This document shows, piece by piece, positions 35,964-45,625 of a stretch of 64,000 nucleotides of DNA (within the stretch, counting starts at the first letter, position 1; each line of letters starts with the position of its first letter). Position numbers and translations under genes: made by a program. The stretch lies in assembly GCA_017635395.1 (NCBI GenBank), contig JAGBLN010000042.1, positions 19,360 to 83,359 of the forward strand, in the 5' to 3' direction. A model generated the notes under the pieces. It worked only from the letters and a program-made list of their open reading frames with translations. It was not told the DNA's origin and made no database searches. The stretch comes from Lachnospiraceae bacterium. GTDB taxonomy: Bacteria; Bacillota; Clostridia; Lachnospirales; Lachnospiraceae.

Positions 35964-37884
35964 CTGACTTATTTTCACCTTCAGCCTCGTTCTCAGCATT
36001 CTCATTCTCCGGCATGTTCCCGGCCACGCAGTAAAGCGCACGGCGCCTTGCCATCTCTTCCGGACCAGGAGCAGGAATATCCTTGTGCACAGCCGTCACG
36101 GAATAAACAACAACACCGTTTTTCTTACCCTTCAGAGGGATGACGCCGACTTCTTCCACATCCACTCTTTCCTTTACGCGGGCATAGAGCACATCACTTA
36201 TATATACCTTTCCGGCGCCGGCATTTGCTTCAAGCCTGGCCGCTGTATTGACAGTATCGCCTATGGCGGTGTAGTCCATACGGAAATCACAGCCTATGTT
36301 ACCGGTAACGGCAGGTCCGCAGTTTACGCCCACACCAAATCCGATCTTTCGGCCGAACTGTTCCTCTATCTTCTGGTTCAAGGGTTCGCTTCCCATTGCG
36401 ATATCCATTGCCGCACAGACACTCTTAAACTCATAGTCATCCAGGTCGAAGGGTGAATTAAATACTGCCATTGTACAGTCACCCACGAACTTATCCAGGG
36501 TACCCAGATTGTCAAACACAGCCTTGGTGGTAAGTGCAAGGTACTGGTTCAATATGGCCACTACATCCTCAGGGCTTAACGCCTCCGACATGGTAGTGAA
36601 TCCTCGTATATCAACGAATAGCGCTGATATATCACGGCTCTCACCGCCGAGACTTACCTTATAAGTTCCTGTCTGCGCAATTTCCTCAATGATCTGAGGC
36701 GCCACATACTTGCTAAAAGCCTGCAGGATCCTGGCCTTATTTTTATATTCCTGAATATACCGTTTAGCCAAGCTATATACATAAAACAGAATGACCACTA
36801 TCGGGAAATATATGATGCTGATGACTATGCCCTTATTATTATGCATCATGACGCCGAACATCACTTCAGCCGCTATCATAAGCACAGCAGCAATTGACGC
36901 AATGACCACATGCAGCCTTCTGCATACTAATACTAACAGTGCAGCTACTATTGCAAAAATGATTGCATAGAGATAGGGATTTCCGTTTACTGAGAAACGG
37001 TTCTGCATGAAAGCCTGCAGGATGTTCGCGTGGATCTCCACTCCGTACATCTGCTTTGTTCCACCGGTTGGTACATTGAAATTATCCATCATGCCAGGCG
37101 CATATGCACCTACCAATACAATACAGTTGGAGAATGCCCTGGGATCGATTTTTCCCTCCAGCACATCTACCAAAGAAACATACTCATAGTCACCGGGGCG
37201 TCCGGAATAATCTATTATGGACCTGCCGTACTGGTCCTTGGAATAAGCAAGGGGCTCCACATGCTGATTCTCGCAGTATTTCTTATATATCATCCATGGG
37301 AAGCTTCTATAAACGGTACCATTATACTCAGTTTCCGTAGTTATACGGCGCACCGTTCCGTCAGAATCCTGGGAAACATTTGAGTATCCCATATAACACT
37401 CATCCGCAAGTTCCTGAAAAGGAAGATAAATATCCTTTACGGCATGATAGATATTTCCGTTGGGATCACGCAAAGGCATATCGTCATATTTAAACTGACC
37501 TACCACAACCACATTGCCGTATTCTCTGGCAGCCTCGGCAAAAGCCATATCCCCTGCCTCATCCACATGACCGGAAAACTGTATATCGAAACCTATGATA
37601 TCCGGTTCGTTTTCAGGATCCTCGGTCAGCTTTTTTATCAGGTCTGCATATATGGAACGGGACCAGGTATTTATGGGGCCGTACTTTTCAAGAGTGTTCT
37701 CATCCACACCTATTATCTTAATCTTGCTCGAAACGCCTCGTGGAGTCTGATACAGTGCATCAGTTGCCAGATAGTCAAGCCTGGAAAAAGCATTTGTTAC
37801 AGTAAGTATAAAAACAAGTCCTGCTGCCAGAAGCATGAACAGTATGTCGTATATGACTTCATTTATATTCTTTTTTTCTTTCAT
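35953..37884 (-). CDS. CHASE2-domain membrane adenylate cyclase (class III)
   Basis: 643 residues. A first membrane segment (about 11-30) is followed by an extracellular CHASE2 sensor (about 50-310: ATDALYQTPRG, IIGVDENTLEKYG, NCIVLVGAYAPGMMD), three more segments (about 315-390), and a cytoplasmic cyclase domain. The catalytic metal Asp are in ALFVDIRGFTTMSE and LDKFVGDCTMAVFNSP; MDYTAIGDTVNTAARLE carries the transition-state Asn-Arg. Lys in LDKF and Asp in MDYTAIGD are the adenine-selecting pair, so cAMP is the likely product. cAMP signalling is uncommon in Clostridia. CHASE2 cyclases often occur with FecR-domain proteins, and one lies upstream in this run. Confidence 0.92.
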   Translation of the reverse strand: MKEKKNINEVIYDILFMLLAAGLVFILTVTNAFSRLDYLATDALYQTPRGVSSKIKIIGVDENTLEKYGPINTWSRSIYADLIKKLTEDPENEPDIIGFDIQFSGHVDEAGDMAFAEAAREYGNVVVVGQFKYDDMPLRDPNGNIYHAVKDIYLPFQELADECYMGYSNVSQDSDGTVRRITTETEYNGTVYRSFPWMIYKKYCENQHVEPLAYSKDQYGRSIIDYSGRPGDYEYVSLVDVLEGKIDPRAFSNCIVLVGAYAPGMMDNFNVPTGGTKQMYGVEIHANILQAFMQNRFSVNGNPYLYAIIFAIVAALLVLVCRRLHVVIASIAAVLMIAAEVMFGVMMHNNKGIVISIIYFPIVVILFYVYSLAKRYIQEYKNKARILQAFSKYVAPQIIEEIAQTGTYKVSLGGESRDISALFVDIRGFTTMSEALSPEDVVAILNQYLALTTKAVFDNLGTLDKFVGDCTMAVFNSPFDLDDYEFKSVCAAMDIAMGSEPLNQKIEEQFGRKIGFGVGVNCGPAVTGNIGCDFRMDYTAIGDTVNTAARLEANAGAGKVYISDVLYARVKERVDVEEVGVIPLKGKKNGVVVYSVTAVHKDIPAPGPEEMARRRALYCVAGNMPENENAENEAEGENKSVEG

Positions 37885-37910
37885 TTCAATTTTTCCTGTA
37901 ACAAAACTCC

Positions 37911-40580
37911 CTATTTTTTAATAAACTTATATTCCTTATTTTCCTTTACATAGAATTTGTTTCCGCCTGTGTATACAGTATTGTCTACAACACCATCTGC
38001 TTCTACCATCCATTCGCTGTCGCCCTCAAAGGAATATGCAATATTCGACTTAAGGGTTACCACACGTCCTGTTGGCATTACATTATTGGACATCCACTGT
38101 GGTGAAAGTTCTATGGTAAATGTGTAGCTGTTCCCTGCCTTATCTGTCGCCACTACAACCCATGACTCAGTATCAGAGCCAGCATCAAGGGTTATTACGC
38201 TTTTTCCATTTGAGACCTCATACGGTTCGCCATTCACAGTCACCTTTTCAAGATTATCATCTTCCAGCGTGAAGGTAAGATTATCCAAAGTAACCTTTAC
38301 GGTCCCGCTCGGATTATTTATTCCAAGACTGCTGTCAAACTTTGCTACTGGAACCTTCGTGTCAACTTTTGCTGAAGGATCAAAATCTACCCCGTCGGTC
38401 ATCGCTCCGTCATCGCGTTTATAATATAGTTTCTCTATCTTATCGTTCCACTTTATGGAATCAGTATATCCAGTGCCAAGCGTGGTGCTTATGAGATACC
38501 CCTTCGGAGCCTTTATCTCAACATCAGACTTAAACCATCCGTCATTGCCTTTCTTGCCATCCAGGTAGGCCTTATCAGAAGGCGCTTCCAGATATACAAT
38601 CGAAAAGTTCTTGGTCTCGTTTACGGCAAGGTATAATCCCGACGCAGGTGCGCTAAACCTTACAGTGTAGTCTCCCGGTGTAATTGGCACTGTTCCTGAA
38701 TAGGCAGTATCAGGTGCCCCTGCCTTTTTGTATTCAATTTTCTTTTCCGCAGGCGATAGCGACGATGCGGTAACTTTTAGTTCCGTGCCATAATAGACTT
38801 TCGACGGCACCGTTAGGCTAATCTTATCGGTCAGATGATATTCAGCAAGCTTGACAGCCTCGGTAACTGCCTTATCCGCTTCACGCTTAAGATAAACAGA
38901 ACCGCCGGCCGCTTTCACCGCTGTATAAGATATCGACGATACAAAACCTTCATCAGCAGAAGACGATATGCTATAGCCTTCCGCAGGGATAACATTCACA
39001 TCCGTAACTGTCCCTGCACTGTTCTTAACTTCCTGATATGAATAAGGATTATCGGGCGCAGCCAGATAAGCGATCTCAAAATCCGAAGTATCTTCCGCTG
39101 ATGTATAATCATCTGTCTCGTCAAGAGTTACCCTTACCGTATATTTTCCGGGTTCCTTAGGCACCTTCTTTGAATACTCTTCGTCCTTGTCATCCTTTTT
39201 CTTGTATTCTACCGTTACATCGCCTTCTGAATTTTTTTCTATATCATATTTTATCTCAGTGCCTACATAAACAGGCTTCTTTAAATCTATATCAATTGTC
39301 CCTTTAGTCTTCTCTGTCCATATAGCATCAAATGTAAGTGGGCCAGATGTTAGAAAAACATCATACTCATCACCAAGACCATATTTCACGCCTTCCTGCG
39401 ACTTCCAACCTGTAAGCTTATAACCACCCCGTATAAAATCCGCTGATTTCAGGAGCGTAAAGCTGCCTTCATCATAGATATCCAGCTTCACAGACTCACT
39501 CTCGCTTATGGCTTCCCCTTTTCCACCGTTAGGTCTGTAGGTTACCAGTATATTAATGGTCGGAAGCTCTTCCCATATTGCATTAAAGTACAAGTCTGTG
39601 ACATCCGAAGAAAAACCGTAAGAATCACCTAAAGAATATGTATCCCCCGCTGAATCCTGCCAGCCTACAAGCCTGTATCCCTCCCGAGTCATTTCTGTTG
39701 TATTCCATAGACTAAAACTCCCTGTTTCAGGTGCACTGGCGGCAAGATCCACAGTCTTTGTCTGTGTCACCACTGATCCGTTACCTCCATTCGGATCATA
39801 GTGCACATTTATAGTAACAGAAGACAAGGGTTCCCAAACCGCATAAAAATCAAATGTCGCAGGGCTGCTAAATCCATAACTATACCCCGGAGCATACTCC
39901 ATGTCTCCACCGCCGTCTTCTCTCCACTTAACAAGCGTATAACCAGTTCTTGAAAAAGTATCTGCAGCGGCTAATTCAAAAGAATCACTTGAACTGTCAC
40001 TCTCAAACTGGGTCAGTACCGTATCTGTAGTAGTGGTGTTGCTTCCATCGTTCGAATGATAATTGACTGTAGTTTCATATTCTGCCACATAGACAACGAG
40101 AAAAATATATGGCGCAAGATTAGATCCGATTGGGAGCGGTGCCCGCACTTTTTTTTGGGATTCATACATTTTCCATGATTTTATACGACTTCCACTGGGA
40201 ACAGTTACAGAAGAGCCACTAACATAATTAACTTCTAATACTCTTTTTTCTCCATCGCAAGCATTAATACTAGCTATAGCATTATCTATCGAATCCGTGT
40301 TAGTTCCCACCGAATCATATGCATCACTTGCCATTGCCTCATGTTCGCAAAAAACGATATATGTTCCGGCCCAAGATTCAGTTAAACTGCCTGTGGGCGG
40401 AGTTGCCGTAAGGGTAGCTCCAGGGGTCAGTGTTCCGGAGAGATAAAGATCGAATTCCGAAGCTGCATATACACTTGTGTGTATGCATAGAAAATTTGTG
40501 CCGGACAATAAGCACAGCATAGTAAAAGCAGCCAACAGCATGCGCAATATTCTCTTTTTTGAACCATTACCATAACGCAT
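37911..40580 (-). CDS. Secreted surface protein with Listeria-Bacteroides B-repeats (copy 1)
   Basis: About 889 residues. Signal peptide to about residue 40 (LLAAFTMLCLLSGTNFLC ... VYAASEFD). An N-terminal domain without known motif (about 45-165) is followed by three B-repeats, InlB type (about 168-430): each has a YxPNGG or YHSNDG strand, then GYxLxxW and FxAxWE (VHYDPNGGNGSVV, FYAVWEPL, FDAIWTEK). Two KPVYVGTEIKYDIEKN/PSKVYYGTELKVTASS-like Ig-type modules and a final region with SLGINNPSG and WMSNNVMPTGR follow. No LPXTG sorting signal. The start may instead be TTG two codons upstream, which has a closer SD (AGGAG). Paralogous to 41118-43823. Confidence 0.85.
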   Translation of the reverse strand: MRYGNGSKKRILRMLLAAFTMLCLLSGTNFLCIHTSVYAASEFDLYLSGTLTPGATLTATPPTGSLTESWAGTYIVFCEHEAMASDAYDSVGTNTDSIDNAIASINACDGEKRVLEVNYVSGSSVTVPSGSRIKSWKMYESQKKVRAPLPIGSNLAPYIFLVVYVAEYETTVNYHSNDGSNTTTTDTVLTQFESDSSSDSFELAAADTFSRTGYTLVKWREDGGGDMEYAPGYSYGFSSPATFDFYAVWEPLSSVTINVHYDPNGGNGSVVTQTKTVDLAASAPETGSFSLWNTTEMTREGYRLVGWQDSAGDTYSLGDSYGFSSDVTDLYFNAIWEELPTINILVTYRPNGGKGEAISESESVKLDIYDEGSFTLLKSADFIRGGYKLTGWKSQEGVKYGLGDEYDVFLTSGPLTFDAIWTEKTKGTIDIDLKKPVYVGTEIKYDIEKNSEGDVTVEYKKKDDKDEEYSKKVPKEPGKYTVRVTLDETDDYTSAEDTSDFEIAYLAAPDNPYSYQEVKNSAGTVTDVNVIPAEGYSISSSADEGFVSSISYTAVKAAGGSVYLKREADKAVTEAVKLAEYHLTDKISLTVPSKVYYGTELKVTASSLSPAEKKIEYKKAGAPDTAYSGTVPITPGDYTVRFSAPASGLYLAVNETKNFSIVYLEAPSDKAYLDGKKGNDGWFKSDVEIKAPKGYLISTTLGTGYTDSIKWNDKIEKLYYKRDDGAMTDGVDFDPSAKVDTKVPVAKFDSSLGINNPSGTVKVTLDNLTFTLEDDNLEKVTVNGEPYEVSNGKSVITLDAGSDTESWVVVATDKAGNSYTFTIELSPQWMSNNVMPTGRVVTLKSNIAYSFEGDSEWMVEADGVVDNTVYTGGNKFYVKENKEYKFIKK

Positions 40581-40617
40581 AAGCAATTATTCTCCTGCTC
40601 AGGACTAACCTTGTATG

Positions 40618-41056
40618 CTACCTGGTGCTGAATTTATATGTTTTTGCATTTCTTACATAAAAACTGTTTCCGCCCTCATACAGAGTAGAGTCTCCATCCA
40701 CAGTCCACTGTTTTCCAGGTTCAAAACTATATTCAGTATTGCTTAGCAGCATTACATCACGGTCTAAAGGCATCACATTGCTTTCCATCCACGCAGAGTA
40801 GCATATGAGGTTGAACTATATATAGCGTAATGATGCTCTGTTAACGGCTCACCGCTGCCTTCTCCAGGATAATACGTAAACGGAACATCCAGTACAGCCG
40901 CATAGTCCGTGGCTGACATAGGACGCCATGCATATACGGTATAACCGCCCACAGAACTCGGGGTACGAACTTTTCCTCCCGAAGGAGTTACTTCAACATA
41001 GTTACTATCGCCAGCGACAATAAATATTTTGTTTTTTTCACATTGAATAACATCAT
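40618..41056 (-). pseudogene. Decayed third B-repeat surface gene with internal deletion
   Basis: Between the two B-repeat genes. The left part (stop 40618, up to about 40795) encodes WMESNVMPLDRDVMLLSNT and YEGGNSFYVRNAKTYKFSTR, clearly matching the C-terminal tail of the copy 1 neighbour (WMSNNVMPTGR, YTGGNKFYVKENKEYKFIKK). The right part is open in another frame for about 88 codons (NYVEVTPSGGKVRTPSS, VGGYTVYAWRPM), and before it a third frame encodes a signal-peptide-like MMLFNVKKTKYLLSLAIVTM at 41056. The tail is out of frame with the rest, so roughly 2 kb has probably been lost by deletion. The first two parts might instead be unrelated to the tail. Confidence 0.65.
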
Positions 41057-41117
41057 ATTTTCTTTTGTTAAGATTTCTACATACAAAACTTACCTGTTTT
41101 GCATCATTACAGATAAA

Positions 41118-43823
41118 CTATTTCCCCTTCACCGCAACAAAACTACATGTTTTATCAGTTTTGACATAAACAGTGACACCCTTTTCATAAACAGTAGCAT
41201 CCCCGGTTTTATCAGAAAACTTACACTTTGAGCTCAGTGTATACGGTTCACCACTTAATAACTGCACATCCATTTCCATTGGTATATCTCCGGACTGTCG
41301 CCATGCCGGGGTCAGCACTATTTCCAGGGTATATTCATTACCTGCTTCATCCGTAGCAATGACAGTATTCGTCTCCGATAACAGCCCCGGTTTCAGGACC
41401 ACAGTGCACTCACCATTCGAAACAGTATATGTATTTTTTCCCACCCGTACCGATTTAAGATGATCATCCTTTATCGTGAATGTCAGTGAATCTGCATAAA
41501 TACTTACACTCTTCTCCTTGCCGGTTATTCCCAGCGAACTGTCAAAAACAGCCGTTGGCATCTCTTTATCTATCTTTACATTAAAGGATACTTGTACAGC
41601 ACCTGTCTTAGCCTTATCGCTTGTCCTCTGGTAGTAGAGTTCAGTTATCCCTTCATTCCATTTTATGGATTCTCCGAATGTTCCGTCAGCTGACGTGCTT
41701 ATGAGATACCCTGCAGGTGCCTCCAGCGTCACATCAGACTTATACCATGACCCGTTACCCGGTGTACCTTTCAATTTAACTCCAGCCGCCGGAGCTTCCA
41801 GATACTCAATTGTAAAATCTGCTGTTTCATCCACAGCTGCATAAAAATCCGTTGCAGGTGCAGTAACCCTTACAGTATACTTGTCAGGTTTGGTAGGCAT
41901 AACTGCGGAATATGTGCCGCCTGCCCCTGCCTTCTTATACGTAATCGTCTTTTCTGCCGGTGAATGGGATGTGACAGTCACATTATACTGCGTACCATAG
42001 TATATCTTCCCTGATGCAGCCGATGCAGGCGTTACTGTTATGCTTGGCTTATCAGTTACGGTATATGCCGTCAGCTGTACCTGTTCCGTAATAGCGTCAT
42101 CATCACGTTTCAGATACACTCCCCCTGCTTTCTTTGCTGCTGAATAGAGTACACTTGATCCGAATGAAGCATCGGCTGCTCCTGTAAGCCCGATGCTGTA
42201 GCCTGATGTCGGCACGACATTCAGATCCGTAACCGTACCCGCGCTGTCCTTTATCTCCGTATATGTAAACGGTGACGCCGGTGCAGACAGATACTGCAGT
42301 TCAAAATCCACCGTATCCTCTGCCGATGTATACTCATCTGTTTCCTCGAGCGTAGCCCTTACAGTATATGTTCCGGGTTCTGTCGGTACCTTCTTTGTAT
42401 AGTCGTCATCCTTTGCGCCTTTTTTCTTATATTCAAGCGTAACATCTCCATCAGAATTCTTATCAGTGTCATACTTGAATTTCGCGCCCACATATACAGG
42501 TTTCTTAACATCTATCTCCACTTTGCCGGCTTTTTTAGCCGTCCAGACTGCGTCAAAGCTGAGATTTTTGCTTGTTTCATTGTCCGCCAGTGTAAAACTG
42601 TAGTTTGCACCCAGGCTATAAGTCTTGCTTCCGTCAGACCATCCCGTCAGCGTATACCCGGATTTTTTAAAATCAGCCTTATCAAGCAATGACATCTGGG
42701 CAGAATTGTTGCTGGCAGATACGCTCACCGTTTTATTCTGAATAACTGCATCACCGTTCCCGCCATTTGGCTTATACTGTACACTGACATCCACTGAAGT
42801 CCTTTCCCAGATTGCGTCAAAAACAAGGGTTTCTGAATTGGCAGAAAAAGTACATTCATCCCCTAAATCATATTCTTCTTTACCATCCGTCTTTTCCGGT
42901 TCAGTAATCTTCCATCCTGCCAAAGTATAGCCTTCCCTGGTAAAATCGGCAGATGACAAAAGATCTATGGTTCCGAAATCCCCGCCGGCATCAGTCTCGA
43001 ATTCTATGGTTTTATTCACAGCACTGCCGGTACCACCGTTTGGTCTGTATGTGACAGTTACTGTGGGGATTTCTTCCCACTGTGCCGTAAAACTAACAAT
43101 ATATGGGCCATATAAGTACAAGTCAAAGTTTTCACCCGGAGCACCTGTCTCATTATCACCAAAGTCAGACTGCCACCCAACAAGTTCATACCCCTCACGC
43201 GTAAAAGTATCTGCGTTTCTAAGTGTTATTGAAATAGGTGTAGTACTATCCTCAAAGACCATCGAAGAAGAATTATCTCGCACAGTATCACCTTCGGCGC
43301 CATCCCCGGGCAGATACCATACCCCAACAGAGAACTCGGCAACGTAAGCGGCAACATAACAATATCTGTTGTAGTCAGAATCAAATACTTTTTTATTGTC
43401 CTTTTGCACCCATGCATCAACACTGTATACACCGGAACCGTAATTTATCACGGATGGTACCGGTATAAAACATGCAAAAGGATTGTCGACATCATAATCC
43501 TGCTCCCCGCGCTCTACTTTCCCATAGTTCCCAAGATTTCCTATCTGGCTTTTATCACTCACACTGTTCAGTGCCTGCTCTGCTTTTTTTTCGCTATCAC
43601 AAAATACAACATAGCATCCATCGCACTTAGTTACATCCACGCTATCAGGAGTATATATAATACTACCGTTTGCAACTACTCTATCAGGAAAACTCACATC
43701 AGCTCTCGCCCGCAGAGTTCCTATCCCCTGCACACCTTCCATATTAACCAGCAGCCCCACTATCACCAGTGCCGCCAGCAGATTTTTTATAATATTCTTT
43801 TTTACCCAGGAAATATTACTCAT
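41118..43823 (-). CDS. Secreted surface protein with B-repeats (copy 2)
   Basis: 901 residues with the same order of parts as copy 1: signal peptide (NLLAALVIVGLLVNMEG), an N-terminal domain with CYVVFCDSEKKAEQA (compare YIVFCEHEAMASDA in copy 1), three B-repeats (about 170-440; VTYRPNGGTGSAV, VQYKPNGGNGDAV, FDAVWTAKK), Ig-like modules (KPVYVGAKFKYDTDKN; IYYGTQYNVTVTSHS), a SSLGITGKEKS segment, and the same-type tail (WRQSGDIPMEMDVQLLSGE). Internal repeat number is equal, so the two arose by whole-gene duplication and then diverged. No cell-wall sorting motif is visible. It follows the FecR gene by 25 bases. Confidence 0.85.
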   Translation of the reverse strand: MSNISWVKKNIIKNLLAALVIVGLLVNMEGVQGIGTLRARADVSFPDRVVANGSIIYTPDSVDVTKCDGCYVVFCDSEKKAEQALNSVSDKSQIGNLGNYGKVERGEQDYDVDNPFACFIPVPSVINYGSGVYSVDAWVQKDNKKVFDSDYNRYCYVAAYVAEFSVGVWYLPGDGAEGDTVRDNSSSMVFEDSTTPISITLRNADTFTREGYELVGWQSDFGDNETGAPGENFDLYLYGPYIVSFTAQWEEIPTVTVTYRPNGGTGSAVNKTIEFETDAGGDFGTIDLLSSADFTREGYTLAGWKITEPEKTDGKEEYDLGDECTFSANSETLVFDAIWERTSVDVSVQYKPNGGNGDAVIQNKTVSVSASNNSAQMSLLDKADFKKSGYTLTGWSDGSKTYSLGANYSFTLADNETSKNLSFDAVWTAKKAGKVEIDVKKPVYVGAKFKYDTDKNSDGDVTLEYKKKGAKDDDYTKKVPTEPGTYTVRATLEETDEYTSAEDTVDFELQYLSAPASPFTYTEIKDSAGTVTDLNVVPTSGYSIGLTGAADASFGSSVLYSAAKKAGGVYLKRDDDAITEQVQLTAYTVTDKPSITVTPASAASGKIYYGTQYNVTVTSHSPAEKTITYKKAGAGGTYSAVMPTKPDKYTVRVTAPATDFYAAVDETADFTIEYLEAPAAGVKLKGTPGNGSWYKSDVTLEAPAGYLISTSADGTFGESIKWNEGITELYYQRTSDKAKTGAVQVSFNVKIDKEMPTAVFDSSLGITGKEKSVSIYADSLTFTIKDDHLKSVRVGKNTYTVSNGECTVVLKPGLLSETNTVIATDEAGNEYTLEIVLTPAWRQSGDIPMEMDVQLLSGEPYTLSSKCKFSDKTGDATVYEKGVTVYVKTDKTCSFVAVKGK

Positions 43824-43848
43824 AAGATATTGTGTCCTAATATGTCCT

Positions 43849-44808
43849 TTATTCCGCTACCCAGTTAATCTCCGTATCTTCCTTTATCGGCGTAGTAAAC
43901 ACAAAATCCCAGTGTCCCTTCTCTGTAGGCATCAGCAGGGGTTCTCCCACCGTATCGCCTTTCTCCACCATTACAGTTCCGAACACCTTCTTGTCATTCA
44001 CGAATGTTATCTCGAATGGTCCCGGATCCTCAGTAAGTCCTTTATCTATCGCATCATCACTCACAGACATTTCTTTGTTGGAGTTCTCTCTTATCCAGTT
44101 CAGATAGAAGTACGTCTGATTTGAGAAAGTGTCCACATCGATATCCTTGACATCACCAACATAGTATACAAAATGCGTGTCACTGTATATCTGGACCCAT
44201 TTTCCGGCTATAAGCTTCACCTTGTCGTTGGCGGGCGTACCGTCATCATTCAGCAGGTCAGTCTCTATCTCGCCCTCCAGTGCCTGGGCATCCGTAACGA
44301 TTTCCCCATTTGCAGAAACTGTTACCTCAACTCTGTAAATCGTACCCCTTACAGACATGGTAGCATTCTGGGTATTCAGCTCGTAAACCGACTTATCAGA
44401 CAGCGGCTCGTCTATCTGGTTTATGACAGCCCCCTGCAGAAGCTGTATGCTTGTTCTTGAATTGGCTGCCGAACCGTCTGCTTCCAGGATTATCGTCGTA
44501 TTATTCTCCAGGTAGATATACTTATCCTCATCCGCCTTTATGATAAGCGTTCCTTCCACAAGGGATATCTGGTCACCGCTCTGAAGAAGCATATTCTCGT
44601 AAGGGGTCACCTCGCTGCCGTCATTGTGCACGACGCTGGCCTGACCCTCCACCTGGTAAATCTTCAGTACTCTGTATGTTTTCTCACCGAACATAAACAC
44701 TGCAGCGATCACTGCCGCAATTATCACGGCAGCAACAGCTGCTATGATAATGATGATATTCTTATTTATGCCCTTCTTTTCTGTATTTGCAGTATTTGCG
44801 GTATCCAT
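43849..44808 (-). CDS. Membrane-anchored FecR-domain protein
   Basis: 319 residues. One N-terminal membrane anchor (IIIIIAAVAAVIIAAVIAAV, about 18-37) leaves the rest outside. A FecR-type domain follows (VEGQASVVHNDGSEVTPYEN, LLQSGDQISL, YLENNTTIILEADG, LLQGAVINQ, QNATMSVRGTIYRV). The last 50 residues resemble one B-repeat half (FVNDKKVFGTVMVEKGD, ending INWVAE), linking it to the neighbouring surface proteins. In Gram-negatives FecR is an anti-sigma partner, but in Firmicutes this domain is usually an extracellular binding module beside CHASE2 sensors. Ordered upstream of the B-repeat and CHASE2-cyclase genes. Confidence 0.85.
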   Translation of the reverse strand: MDTANTANTEKKGINKNIIIIIAAVAAVIIAAVIAAVFMFGEKTYRVLKIYQVEGQASVVHNDGSEVTPYENMLLQSGDQISLVEGTLIIKADEDKYIYLENNTTIILEADGSAANSRTSIQLLQGAVINQIDEPLSDKSVYELNTQNATMSVRGTIYRVEVTVSANGEIVTDAQALEGEIETDLLNDDGTPANDKVKLIAGKWVQIYSDTHFVYYVGDVKDIDVDTFSNQTYFYLNWIRENSNKEMSVSDDAIDKGLTEDPGPFEITFVNDKKVFGTVMVEKGDTVGEPLLMPTEKGHWDFVFTTPIKEDTEINWVAE

Positions 44809-44844
44809 AGTCCCCTCGCTCTTTCAATAAAATATTACGATCAT

Positions 44845-45624
44845 TTACAGCAGTCCCTTTTCTCTGAGGAACAACAGTGACCTGCGCTGCGCTTCCACAC
44901 CGGTATTCTCTATCAGCACCGGTACGTCCTTCATATACCTGTCGTAATACCCCAGGAATTTATCCCAGTCCGTATCACCGTCACCCACAGGCAGATGAAG
45001 GTCTCTTCTGCCGTCGTTGTCATTGATATGTACATGTCTGATATACGGCCCCATGGCTTCCGACCATTCGTCTATGCCATGATCCCTGCCGAAGCATCCG
45101 GCATGGGCATAGTCATAACAGATTCCAAAGTTTTCAACATCCTTAAGCTTTTCCGCAAGACGTCTCATAGGCTCCGGATCTGAATCGAACATATTCTCAA
45201 GCCAGATCTGCTGATCCGGGAACTCATCGCATATGCTCCGCCAGCACTCTTCGTTACGGTCCACCCAGTTGTCTATATAACGGGGCAGGTAAAGCTGAGG
45301 GCAGATATTCGAATGGAATACCGTTCCCACAGCACCCAGCCTCTCTGAAATCCTTATGCTCTGCCTGATCCTCTTAATGCCGGTCTTTCTGATCTCTTCA
45401 TCCTCGCTGAATACCAGCACATCAAAGAAATCACCGTGATTGGTCAGCGGCCCCGGCACCTTGATATCCTTGTACTTTGCCACAATCTCATCACACCTTT
45501 TCTCATCATTCAGTACATTAGGCGTGAAAAAATCGTTAAATTCGAACCCCAATCCATATTCCCGGGCCAGCTCCAGACTGTCGTCCAGATGCACCTGATC
45601 CGGGATGATCTGAAATACCCCCAC
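44845..45624 (-). CDS. Sugar phosphate isomerase/epimerase-like TIM-barrel protein
   Basis: 259 residues, xylose-isomerase-like/AP-endonuclease-2 barrel. Metal-binding and active-site pattern: VFHSNIC, WLENMFDSDPEPM, NFGICYDYAHAGCFG, HVHINDNDGRRDLHLPVGDGD and VLIENTG. Substrate cannot be told. The start is GTG, two bases after the stop of the GAF-GGDEF gene, with AAGGAGGG spaced seven bases, so the two are coupled. No reason for its presence in a signalling and surface gene run is apparent. Confidence 0.85.
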   Translation of the reverse strand: MGVFQIIPDQVHLDDSLELAREYGLGFEFNDFFTPNVLNDEKRCDEIVAKYKDIKVPGPLTNHGDFFDVLVFSEDEEIRKTGIKRIRQSIRISERLGAVGTVFHSNICPQLYLPRYIDNWVDRNEECWRSICDEFPDQQIWLENMFDSDPEPMRRLAEKLKDVENFGICYDYAHAGCFGRDHGIDEWSEAMGPYIRHVHINDNDGRRDLHLPVGDGDTDWDKFLGYYDRYMKDVPVLIENTGVEAQRRSLLFLREKGLL

Positions 45625-45625
45625 G

